Shown here piece by piece: positions 35,901-53,915 of a DNA stretch of 64,000 nucleotides. This DNA comes from Liolophura sinensis. Its lineage: Eukaryota; Mollusca; Polyplacophora; Chitonida; Chitonidae. The stretch covers positions 4,894,373 to 4,958,372 of the forward strand of contig NC_088306.1 in NCBI RefSeq assembly GCF_032854445.1. Reading direction: 5' to 3'. The notes below the pieces were generated by a model. That model ran no database searches. It was not told the DNA's origin and saw nothing but the letters and a program-made list of their open reading frames with translations. The translations under genes and the position numbers were made by a program. The stretch's first letter is position 1; each line of letters starts with the position of its first letter.

Positions 35901-38327
35901 ACGGTGTACGCTTTTCATACACAATCTGGTTTTCTTCCTTGTTTCGTTTCCACCCCCGAGCAGCCTACAGATGAATCAGTGTTTTGAGCCTGCGCGTGAG
36001 CGTATTTCAAGAAGCTTCAATAAATTGCACATGGACGAGTGCATGTGTGGACCTAAATATAGTCCTACATTACGTAGTTAATGTTAAATATAGCCCTACA
36101 TTACACAGTTAATGTTATATATAGCCCTATATTACACAGTCAATGTTAAATATAGCCCTATATTACGCAGTTATTGTTAAATATAGCCCTATATTACGCA
36201 GTTAAAGTTAATTATAGCCTTACATTACACAGTTAACGTCAAATATAGCTTTACCGGTACACAACTGCTGCAATCGGAGATTCAGTCTTCCGGCCCCTCA
36301 AGTTTCCTTTCACCCATACACTTGACCGCCGCTTTGTTAGTGAAAAATTCTAGATTAACGATTAATTTCTAGAGCTGCAAGCTTGAATCTTTCACTGTGG
36401 GCTGTTTTTTTATATTTTTATTTCATTTTTCGTTTTAATTACTTTTATGTGTATTCTTTGGAAACTAGTGTGTCGTGTTTACGCAATCCACAAGGCGCTG
36501 TAGTGTCAGCATATAAATGTGACGCCAGATGTGACCTATGTTTCGCAGTATTGTGATATTGTAAAGTCTGTTTCTAAGCAACTGAGAGCTGGCGCTCCGT
36601 TATTATACGAACGTTTGTTCGTTTTTGTTTGTGTATGTGTGCGTGTGCGTGTGCGTGAGCGTCTGTGCTTTTCTTTCTTCTGTTTTTCCTTTGTTGAAAC
36701 TTTATACCTACTGGTATTTAAACCACGTCGATATTCTCATGCCCAAGCCTACTGGTATATACATTCTGATTTCAGTCACCTTTAAAGTAGGAAAATTATT
36801 TTGACATTATTAACGTAATAACCTGAAGCACATAAAGGTTATTACACATTTCCCTGGTATCAGCCTAACCATTACCATGTATCAGCCCTCCATTGCCATA
36901 TATCAGCGGCCATTCTGATAGGAGTGCCGTATCTGAAAATGGGTTTATGATAATTTCTATCATATATGGTAGTTGAGTGCTAATAGCAATGCCATGTCTG
37001 AAAATGGGTAGGCCTATGTTCACTTACAGTGTAGCCTATCCTTTCATCAATAAACAACGTGACCTCAATAGGACAGATGTGCATCAACACAAATCATTGA
37101 CATACAACGCCCGCTCCAGGCTGAATACCTGAGGTGCTTCTCAGCTTTTCCGTGGTTTGTTTCAATAGGAGGAATATGATCATAAATTTTTTGGGGGGTG
37201 AAAATGAAACCTAAGTGGAATTACCGGCATTGACATCACTAAAGAACCTTGACCGATTATAGTACAGTAATTCCGGCCAAAGCTATGTGGTCTTTTGTTC
37301 CTTCATGCCTTTTGTGATGACGTTTTGAGGGCAAACTGGTGACGTAGTACCAATGTGTTGCAAGAGAATAACGACCAGTTCAGCTTGGACCCGAGCCGCC
37401 ATTTTGCGGGAAAAAGTACCCAAATGGAAAAGTTATATTTCACAGTCACATGCCCAGGCTTGAAACGTCAAGAAGAAATAACATCATCAAACCTTCCATT
37501 GTTTGCTTTACATGGGCAGACTTTAAACGTCAAGAAAAAATAACATCATCAAAAGTCTTCATTGTTAGCTTCCGTTTGCCACACGGGATGGCGTTTGTTC
37601 TTAGTGAAGCCTATATATACGTCTTATAAGGACTCAGTCGAGATAATCTATGTCTGGGGAGTTGAACTAGCTGACAAAAGTGAGTCGTGTAAGTCTCCAC
37701 CACAAATAAAAGTAACTGTATAACGTACAGACAGAAATATGACAGTTATCTTTATACTTCTACATTCTCTATGAAAGCAATGCTTTTTAGTCTACCAAAA
37801 TCCACTTACTTTCTTATAGTGCTGGCCGTCTTACAGGCTAAAAGACGTTTTCCTACCTGTGAACGTGTATTAAATGTGATGACAACAGTAATTTTGAGAG
37901 AGTGATTCTTAACCCGTGACGTCTAATAAATTCCAGCTGTCATCACTGTACTTTTTTTTTACCTAATTCGGACTAGGCCATGGTGTTGGGCGCATGCGTG
38001 AACGTTGCTTCTCTTTAAACATACACATGAACAGTCCACATAAAACCCTGGCTGAGCTAAATTGACAATAGGCCGAATTTCACATGTATTATAAGTGACC
38101 ATATTTCAGCTGTCACACTGTCGCCACTGCTCAAATGATGTAGGACGTAGTCTTTAATATTGTGTCTACCCATTTTTTCCAGAAATGGCCGTTCTGTCTT
38201 AGGCGCTACGCTTACCATCAAAGATTTGAAGCCAAGTGACTTCAACAAGAATCTTCACTGCTTCATGGCTTCAGCACAGATTGATTACCCGACCAAGCAA
38301 TACACAGTAAAGGTTCTTCGCAGGTGA
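32948..38327 (+). CDS. Secreted single immunoglobulin-domain protein
   Basis: Coding exons 32948-33044, 34875-35103 and 38183-38327 (TGA) join in phase to give 156 residues. The ATG follows CACC and lies five bases after a strong splice acceptor. Exon 1 encodes a signal peptide whose hydrophobic core reads FLYLFNFLVSLVSAGVL. Exon 2 holds the first half of an Ig domain: GDTVEFQCEADFGC (B-strand Cys) and YVGWMGD (C-strand Trp). Exon 3 holds the second half: SVLGATLTIKDLKPSDF and LHCFMAS (F-strand Cys). An extra Cys pair (DCKEYP and FGCGDSS) may form a second disulfide. There is no membrane anchor. The stop lies within a possible donor (AG/GTGAAA), so a longer isoform is possible. The gene was not recognised; binding or immune roles are only possibilities. 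Confidence 0.8.
33177..33325 (-). mobile_element. SINE A, 5'-truncated
   Basis: TTTATTTGATTTGTCTTTTACGCC, CAGCATTATGGCGGGAGGAAAC, ACCCGGGGGAAAATCCC. In intron 1 of the Ig gene, 130 bp after its first coding exon. Confidence 0.82.
34050..34172 (+). mobile_element. SINE A, 5'-truncated
   Basis: GTGGTCATGGCTTTCCCCCGG, TTTCCTCCCACCATAATGC, GAAATATTCTTGAGTGCAGC and an (AAAT)n tail. Same intron as the copy at 33177 but opposite orientation. Confidence 0.85.
35089..35455 (+). repeat. Minisatellite of about 78 bp, five units, starting in an exon
   Basis: Units carry ACGGAATATTCC, CTGTCACAGATCTGTCACGTTAC, a TAACGGTTT block and GACTCAGACGTC. The first unit begins with ACGGAATACTCTAG, which is the 3' end of the Ig-domain exon plus its donor. 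The later units lie wholly in the intron. Confidence 0.85.
36050..36255. repeat. 30-bp minisatellite, seven units
   Basis: Units of the form TATAGCCCTACATTAC(A/G)CAGTTAATGTTAAA in intron 2 of the Ig gene. Confidence 0.92.
36256..38182. other. Ig-gene intron 2, 3' part
   Basis: Contains a GTGT/GCGT-rich stretch near 36625-36660 and a degenerate doublet near 37455-37560 (GGCTTGAAACGTCAAGAAGAAA versus GACTTTAAACGTCAAGAAAAAA). No additional exon was identified. Confidence 0.4.
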
Positions 38328-38479
38328 AACGTTCACGAGCAAGGCCAGAGTGGTGCTGGTACACTCGTCCACGCAGACTACAGTCTACAGTATCCAAGTG
38401 TTAAAAATGACACTTGTTAATACTGTAAAATATTAAAATGTAATCTAGCTTCAGATAACGGTAAAATCAAAGTGTGCCG

Positions 38480-39660
38480 CTGTGTGTGAGAGTTTGGTTA
38501 CTGGTTACAATGGGCAGCTTGTTTTAATACATCAACAAATGGTCAGTTTGTTCGCATGTTGCTGTATAATACATATGTAGTTTCAGTACTTTGAAAAATT
38601 ACAGCCATATGCCCGTGCGTTTGGATACTTTCATACATTATCTGTGTACCGGTACTTTGACAAATGCTCAGCTTCTTTACTCAAATGCTTGGACAAAATT
38701 TCAGTTTGTTTATATTTATGGTTCATTTGTCTTCATACTTCAACAAAATATGAGTGTGTTTTTGCGGCTCTAAAATGAACGTTTTAAAGGTTTTACTTTC
38801 AGTTTGTGATCAGTTTGGATCTTGGTCATTAGTGTGTCTGCATCGAACGAAATGTTATTTGAATACGATGACAAATTTTAGTTTGTTTATATTTATGGCA
38901 GTTTATTTGAATACGTCCACACATTTTCAGTTTATTTGTCTCAATATTTCAACAAATTATCGGTGTGATTTTGCAGCTAGATAATGAATGTTTTAAGCGT
39001 TTTACTTTGAACAATGATCGTTTTTACTTTGAACAATGATCGCTGTTTGCATGGAACTAAAATTTGTTTGAGTTTTCAGTTTGAGCACTTTGCCAAATAA
39101 TAAGCTTGTTTGAATACATGGACAAAAAGTTCAGTTTACTTGACGTGTGCAGCTGTAGAATAAACACGTGTTCTTTGAACATTAGTCAATCTTTATGTGA
39201 CTATTTAACTAGTCAGTTTTTGTGATTAATCTACGTGTATATTTGTGTATTTGAATAACAGTTTGCCGTTTGAGCACTTTTACAAAAGCTCAGCTTCTTT
39301 GGCCTGGACATTTTGACAAATGATCAGCGCGTTCGAAAATGTGGGGCTATGTATTTGTCAGTTTCAATACTTTGACAAATGCAGCTGTCCCTTTGAACAC
39401 TTTAACAAATACACAGGTTTTTTTTAGAATTAATTACTTTCACCACAGTCAGTATTTTTTTTCTTTTTTTTTTGGTAGGGGGGGGGGAGGTTAAAAATAG
39501 TCAGTGTGCTTGTAAAAACACTTTGACCAATGGTCAGTTTATTTAAATACCTTAACCAATGGTCGAGTAAATCGTTTGTTTGAATATATTTTGACAAATA
39601 GTCAGCTGGTTTGCCTATTAAATACACCGAATACAGGGTTTTACCTTTGTTTGATGTAAA
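38480..39660 (+). repeat. Degenerate 35-45 bp repeat, many units
   Basis: About 1.1 kb downstream of the Ig gene is built from variants of a unit reading TTGAATAC(T)TTGACAAATG(G/C)TCAGTTTGTT. The units are too diverged to count exactly. Part of it could be 3'UTR of the Ig gene. Confidence 0.65.
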
Positions 39661-39779
39661 TGTATTTTGTCAGTTTGGTGATAGGTAATAAACAGCTATA
39701 TGCCTCAGAATCTCGAAAACTTTTTTTTTTTAATTCTTTAACTGAAAATGTGTTTACCTGCCTATTACACTGGACAGTG

Positions 39780-40100
39780 TTTATTTATCTGACAGCTGGT
39801 TAATGCCATGCGCAAGAATTGCTCACTTGTATAATGGCGGTCAGTTTATTGTGTGGAAAAAGAAAAACAGAGTTGCCGGGGAAAACCACCGACCTTTAGT
39901 CAGATTCTAACGAACTTCCCCACATGTGACGTACATGTTTAGATACCCATGTGGTAGAACGGTTAATAAGATGCGTCTTTCAATGTGGACTTCAGCGGGT
40001 TTACATCCGCATTATACCAGAATTATAGTGTTGAGGAAACCATGCAGAGCCTGACAGAAACCTTCGGCCATCAACAGGTTTCAAGTCATGAAGCTGGCCG
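39780..40100 (-). mobile_element. Diverged SINE of a third type (family C)
   Basis: Has a TTATTTATCTGACAGCTGG tail, TTGCTCACTTGTATAATGGC, ACCACCGACCTTTAGTC and a tRNA-like segment CAGCGGGTTTACATCCGC. ACCACCGACCTTT recurs at about 59490 and ATCACCGACCTTTGGC at about 63370, which sets this type apart from family A. Confidence 0.5.
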
Positions 40101-40244
40101 CCATCTTGCTACAAGGAGGGCATGCGTTGACATTTCATTTAATCCAAATTCTATATAAGGTCAAAGGAAGATACCGTGAACAATAATTATCGGAACGGTA
40201 CTATACAATACTTAAGATACCAAGTTGGTTAAGATACCAACTCT

Positions 40245-41160
40245 TAACATTTTGTTAAAGAGTGATTCTAATGCATAATACAATAAGTCAATAATTCAGT
40301 AATTTACGGTACTTAATATGTACACATCGAATCAAGGATGGATTATCCCTCTCGTGCTATTCTGCTCTACACGTGTGAGCTCAACACACGCAGTACTTTG
40401 TGAGAAACCACCTCTAATACTTTGTTTAACATTAATTCCTTATACACAATACACTAAGTCAGAAATTCAGTAATTTACGGTACTTATGCACACATCCAAT
40501 CAACGATGGAATATCCCCTCCACCCCCGTACTATTTTGCTCTGCACATATGCAAACCCTGAGCTTAAATACATGCAATATTTTTGAGAAACCACCTCTAA
40601 CATTTTGTTTAATATTGATTCTGATACACAATACTACAAGTCAGGAATTCAGTAATTTACGGTACTTAATATGCACACATCCAATCAACGATGGAATATC
40701 CCCTCCACCCCCGTACTATTTTGCTCTGCACATATGCAAACCCTGAGCTTAAATACATGCAATATTTTTGAGAAACCACCCCTAACATTTTGTTTAATAT
40801 TGATTCTGATACACAATACTACAAGTCAGGAATTCAGTAATTTACGGTATTTAATATGCGCATATCCAATCAACGATGGAATATCCCCTCCACCCCCGTA
40901 CTATTTTGCTCTGCACATATGCAAACCCTGAGCTTAATACATGCAGTACTTTTTGAGAGACCACCCCTAACATTTTGTTTAACATTGATTCTGATACACA
41001 ATACAAGTCGGGAATTCAGTAATTTACTATGCATACATTCAATCAGCGATGGAATATCCCTCTCGTGATATTGTGCTCTACATGTGTACAAACCCTGAGC
41101 TCAATACCAGTATTTTTAAAGAGAACACTCCTAATATTTTGTTTAACATTGCTTTCTGTT
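40245..41160. repeat. 185-bp satellite, about five units
   Basis: Units contain ATTCAGTAATTTACGGTACTT, CCAATCAACGATGGAATATC, TATTTTGCTCTGCACATATG and ACATTTTGTTTAATATTGATT. The three central units (about 40455-41005) are nearly identical; the outer ones are diverged. Overlapping short ORFs repeat with the array and are not genes. A single related unit lies at 58735-58960. Confidence 0.93.
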
Positions 41161-41239
41161 GTTGGACGCCGACAACGACGTAGAGGGTAGGACATAAGCT
41201 ACACCTGTACTTCATACAAACGACCTAACAAAAGGACTT

Positions 41240-41600
41240 GATCTATTTCACGTCGTACTCAAGTATTATTATATGTTTATTATTTCACTTATATCACGGC
41301 GGTTAACAATATGGTGAGAACAAACCGGACAGAGTCCGGAGGAAACCCACGATCCAAGAGGGTTTATTTATTTTTTAATTGGTGTTGCAAGCCATACTCA
41401 AGAATATTTCATTTTAAAAGACGACAGCCGCCATTACGGTGGGAGGAACCGGGCAGAACCATGGGGGAAACACACGATTCAAAGCACTGATTTATTTATT
41501 TCACTGGTGTTTTACGCCATATTCAAGAATATTTCACTTATACGACTGGGACCAGCATTGTGGTAGGAGGAAATCGGGCTGAGCTTGGGACAAAAGCATT
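41240..41600 (-). mobile_element. Three SINE A 3' pieces in tandem
   Basis: Three copies of the SINE A 3' half follow each other at about 41240-41360, 41364-41480 and 41488-41600, all in one orientation. The first two stop at the same family position (CCCACGATCCAA and ACACGATTCAAA). A regular period of about 122 bp suggests tandem duplication, not three insertions. Confidence 0.8.
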
Positions 41601-42456
41601 GAGCCGATCGCTATATTTCCACACCTTGTATGGCAGGAGATAAAAGAGAACAAAACCGTGCTTATTTGATATGTCGATAGTTTATTACAGAATAACATAT
41701 CGCCATTATTGTCCCCTTATTGCTTGGGGATATACACAAATAGATAACAGTCCTTCCAGGTCCAATTAATGGCGTATCAATTCAACGGAGAAATGCAATA
41801 TCAATCGGTTCAAAGGGAACAGCTTTGATGTAATTAAAAATCCCCATGAACAGAATAAAACCCTTACATAAAGTGAGACGGAGCCGTATTTCACCGGTTA
41901 TACGTGTGACAATTTATCAACTGCCACACCTGCTCTGGTTTTACTCTCTGTATCTGCTGTAAGCGTTTCATATCGATAGACATTGCAATCATATGATTCT
42001 TGTGAGTAGCGACATGTCACTAATTTGAAACATATACATATAAAAACAATTTTGTTTTGAATGTCCAATTATACATGTCGAAAAGTTGCACTAATGTTTT
42101 TCAAGCTTGTCTAATGACCTATAACTGAAAATTACATGTGTATAACCAGGTACTGAAATATGATATTCCATCTAACTTTCGCTTGTGACAACATTTATTT
42201 TCTACGTTTTTGCCTTTCACAGCTGACCACGTCTGTACTCACACTATAGATATATGAACGACTCCCAATTTGTTTCAACCCAAACGAGATCTCTGGTTGC
42301 GGGAAGGAAAATGACAACGCAAACAATACCTTTCATCCACGGAGCTAGCCCAGAATTCTAGCCTAGAAGTATTTTCTGATAGAAAATGTGTTGTTGTTGT
42401 TGTTGGTTTTTTTTTGGACAATTTTAACCTGGAAATGTTTGTAATACAGACCATAT

Positions 42457-42575
42457 TTATCTATTTATTTATTTATTTGACCGATTGGTGTTTTACACTG
42501 TACTCATGTACAGTGTTTCACGTAAACGACGGCGGCCAGCATTATGTTGGGAGGAAAGCGAGCACAGCCCGGGAT
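42457..42575 (-). mobile_element. SINE A, 5'-truncated
   Basis: (TTTA)n tail, GATTGGTGTTTTACACTG, GACGGCGGCCAGCATTATG, AGCCCGGGATAAATC. Confidence 0.85.
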
Positions 42576-43023
42576 AAATCTATTGACTGTAGAGGATGTC
42601 TAAACGACTGTAGTGTAGTCCGCTCACGATTTGGATGAATATTGTCATAATTTATTGGTAACACAACGCATACGAGTAAATAAATATGAACACATGGGTG
42701 GAATAATTTGCACACAGCTCACCATTCATACATAATACATCCATAAATTATGATAATATATACCTGTGCCACTTTGGCTACATGTGTTTCCTTTCAATAA
42801 AACCAAAAAAAAAAGAAAATATATATATTTACGTTATTCCGTTATTGGGCATATAGAGATTGAATTTTGTCAGTTTAATGAAATAAATGTGACTCTAACA
42901 TCGAGACAAAAGATTTCAAATAGTTTTTACTCTACATTTTGCAATGCTATCAAATGATATTTATTTGTAGTGAAATTAGTTAACCGTTGTGCATAATATC
43001 GATGGAGCTGTCTACCCTGTCAT

Positions 43024-43029
43024 TTTATT
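43024..43029 (-). terminator. Possible GPR180 poly(A) signal
   Basis: AATAAA on the minus strand, about 560 bp after the GPR180 stop. It is the first such hexamer noticed downstream of the stop. Confidence 0.4.
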
Positions 43030-43590
43030 TTCTCGCTGACGCAGGGGTCGGCGGGTAAGATGACCAACCAACTGTGTACAAGCAGTCCTCTACAATTCCC
43101 AAGGCTTGAGCACAGACAATCCCCTGGCTGACTACTGACAATCCTCTGGCACACTACTTGTGCACTCAGAGCAGGCTTATAACACTCCACTACTACTCAT
43201 ATAGAGTTAGTGAAGCGGTCTAAATAAGAACAAGACCAGCCATCTACAAACAGTCATCTAACATTTTCTCTGGCTGAACGCATAAAAGCTATTATCTGTC
43301 TACTGGTACACTACCGATATGAAACCAGAGAATTTTTAACACATGTTTTCCTGTCACTCGCCACACCACACAAAAAATACTCTCTTTACAAGATTTCAGC
43401 CCAACACAAGAAGTTGTGCCAACACAAGAAGTTGAGACCAATAGCTTCATACAAAGTTCAAATGAAATAATTCAAAACATTTCAATGGTTTTATGGTATT
43501 ATAATATCACTGAAGATTTTGAGATTTCGACTGTATGATGACAAGACAAATGATGACAAATACACTGGAGATTACGTTACAGATTCACCG

Positions 43591-51504
<7,914 letters not shown>

Positions 51505-51650
51505 TTTAGGAACGCCAGGTTAGGGATGAACGCAGACGTGGACAAGAAGTGTCAACATTGTTATGTCACCTCCATGGAAGCTTCGCTGTCATGGGCGCCG
51601 CCATCTTGAAACGTGGAGGGTACGTTAAAAAGTCTAACTTAACCACGATG
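51505..51650 (-). promoter_or_regulatory. GPR180 promoter-proximal region with a YY1-like motif
   Basis: On the minus strand CAAGATGGCGGCG lies at 51608-51596, about 95 bp upstream of the ATG. This motif class (YY1 consensus) is common just downstream of transcription starts of broadly expressed animal genes. No TATA box was noticed. The start site itself is inferred. Confidence 0.5.
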
Positions 51651-52329
51651 CATACTTATTAATAAAATACGAATACGGACTGCATGCACCTTCGTTAGCA
51701 CTGACACAGATCACAGACATGACAAACACTTTGAAAGTTTTGAAACCGTCAGAATTTGTCTTTCCTCCTACAAAGTCAACTTGTAAAAAGCCCTTTAACC
51801 TAATCAGCTACAATCACATATGCAGCTCTAAAGCAGTATGTTTTTCACCAGGCCATGTACAGTTCCCTTCACCTATAAAGAAGTGAAATAATCTAAAGTG
51901 AAAATATCCAACCAAAATAAATAAATAAATACAAACAAGGCCACTAATCCTGCAGTCTTGCATTAGGTACCCATGGCATAGGTACAGCTAGGTGAATTTT
52001 CTGACATGCAATATGAATAGGTCTCGGTTAAAATGGCAATAGGAAAGTTTGCGATAAAGGTCTAATGATCTGGATTAGTAAAAATGTACACACGGTGAAC
52101 TAAGGCAAGCTAATGACAAACATTTTCTGACATCACTTCCTGCCTCATGACTTTGACCCCAGTGACCCAAGCTTTGTTAATCATTTCAGCGCTAAATTTG
52201 CTAGTGGTGGCAGCAGTGTAAAGCTAACAAAGAGAGCAGGACATGCGCTGTGAGGAGTATGAGTAGTATGGTAAGCCTACCACAGGACGTATACTAGTAC
52301 ATTCATAATTGCATTGTTTCCTGTTTACA

Positions 52330-52491
52330 CTGGCTTCCTCTCTGGTTGTACATGGGAAGGTCTGCTACCAACCAGTGGCAGGTGGGTTTCATCCAGGCTC
52401 TGCTCGGTTTCCTCCCACCATAATGCTGGCGGCCGTCATATAAGTGACATAATCCTCAATACCAATCAAATGATCATATAAATAAATAAAT
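52330..52491 (+). mobile_element. SINE A, 5'-truncated
   Basis: GGCTTCCTCTCTGGTTG, GAAGGTCTGCTACCAACC, GGTTTCCTCCCACCATAATG, GCGGCCGTCATATAAGTG and an (AAAT)n tail. Between GPR180 and WRAP53. Confidence 0.88.
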
Positions 52492-52499
52492 TGCATTGT

Positions 52500-53599
52500 T
52501 TTGTTTTTTTTTACTTCCTTGGACGTTTTACATTCAGAAATGACAGAGATTGTTGTAACAAGTACATTTATACAACCATTTTTGGCACACATTGCTGTCA
52601 TAACATACAGTTCAGTAGCAGTTCCCGGCTGTAAAACCATGATGGGAAAAAAAACACATTACTGGTGTATTGTAAGCACTACACAGTGCAATGTTGTATA
52701 CAAGATCTGAATGTGCGATGTCTTTCTTGGAATCAAATGTTAGATTGAATGAAACAAATTTTTGTCCCTGCCGCAGTTAGTTTTGATTGTTTCACGTCAA
52801 AAATTTTCCGTCCTCTTCAAACACCCATTTGTCATGTTTGTGTATAAATCTTCGATAGTTTTTTTGTAAAGAAACTACCGTAATTCTGCGTAACACTCAT
52901 GGGGAACTGGTAAAACTCCTTCCTGTCCGTAACATAGCGGTCCAAGAATATGAACTCTTTTTCTCTATTTTCTCTTTCTTTTATTACGTCCCACTTATCG
53001 GTATGTACTCATAAACTAGCAACACTGTAGCGAGTACATCAGCACTGCAGCATCACAGAAGTACATCACATACCCTACTGCCATTAGGACCCTTTTATTT
53101 AGCCCATCCCATTAATTCAATGCTAAAACTAAGAAACATAGGTCTATGGCCTAATCATAGTAAAACACAAACCAAACCCGTGATAATTTATACATTTATT
53201 TATTTAACGCGATAATGTCCTTGTACAAGTGTTTATACAATATTACATTTACATGTTTTATACACATTACTTTGTACAAACAAATACATTTGTCACAGAC
53301 CTATACACAGTGTAGAAGCTCTGGAAGTTTTAAAGCATGCAGATGCAGCTGGAGGGTTTCTATCCTCACAGAATCTCATCCTGTGTCTAGCTACCTGCAG
53401 CCAGCAAGCAGTCTGGTAACAGAGCAATTACAAGGCTTCATATACAACAGCACACACAGCGCTCCCTATCAATGGAGTTCTGATTGGCTAACTCTTATAT
53501 GTCCACAGCGTTTCTATACACACTTGCAAATGAAAACAAAAAACCAAAAAAAATTTTTTAAAAATACAGAACAAGACAACTCGTTTCAGATAGCAATCC
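52500..53599. other. GPR180-WRAP53 intergenic, WRAP53 3' flank
   Basis: No gene. Minus-strand AATAAA at 53200-53195 is a candidate WRAP53 poly(A) signal, about 670 bp after the stop; that 3'UTR would include the minisatellite at 53600-53890. Confidence 0.4.
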
Positions 53600-53915
53600 A
53601 AAGTTGTCTACCTTATCATTTGTAATAGTATCAGATGTGGCACAGTCTGACAGTTATCAGTCTTGTTTGTGGCAGCATCTGATGTATCACTGTCTGACAG
53701 AGTTATCCACCTTGTTCGTGATAGTGTCAGATTTAGCACTGTCTGCCAGAGTTATCCACCTTGCTTGTGATAATGTCAGATTTAGCACTGTCTGCAAGAG
53801 TTATCCACCTTGCTTGTGATAGTGTCAGATTTAGCACTGTATGCAAGAGTTATCCACCTTGTTTGATACGCATCACATGTACCACAGTCTGACAGAATTA
53901 TCTACCTTGTTTGAG
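53600..53915 (-). repeat. Tandem repeat of about 49 bp, overlapping the WRAP53 stop
   Basis: Read on the minus strand, six to seven units start AACAAGGT(A/G)GATAA(T/C)TCT and continue CAGACTGTGGTACAT or CAGACAGTGCTAAATCTGACA. The first unit is coding: it encodes [12 protein letters not shown] and the TGA stop. The others follow directly in the 3'UTR; most replace the Trp-Tyr codons by TGCTAA. Confidence 0.88.

Noticed and set aside
36050-36255. Regular 30-bp repeats resembling a CRISPR array
   Set aside because: The units are contiguous with no unique spacers, in an animal intron.
40486-41068. Three overlapping near-identical frames of 70-86 residues
   Set aside because: They are successive units of the 185-bp satellite read in the same phase.
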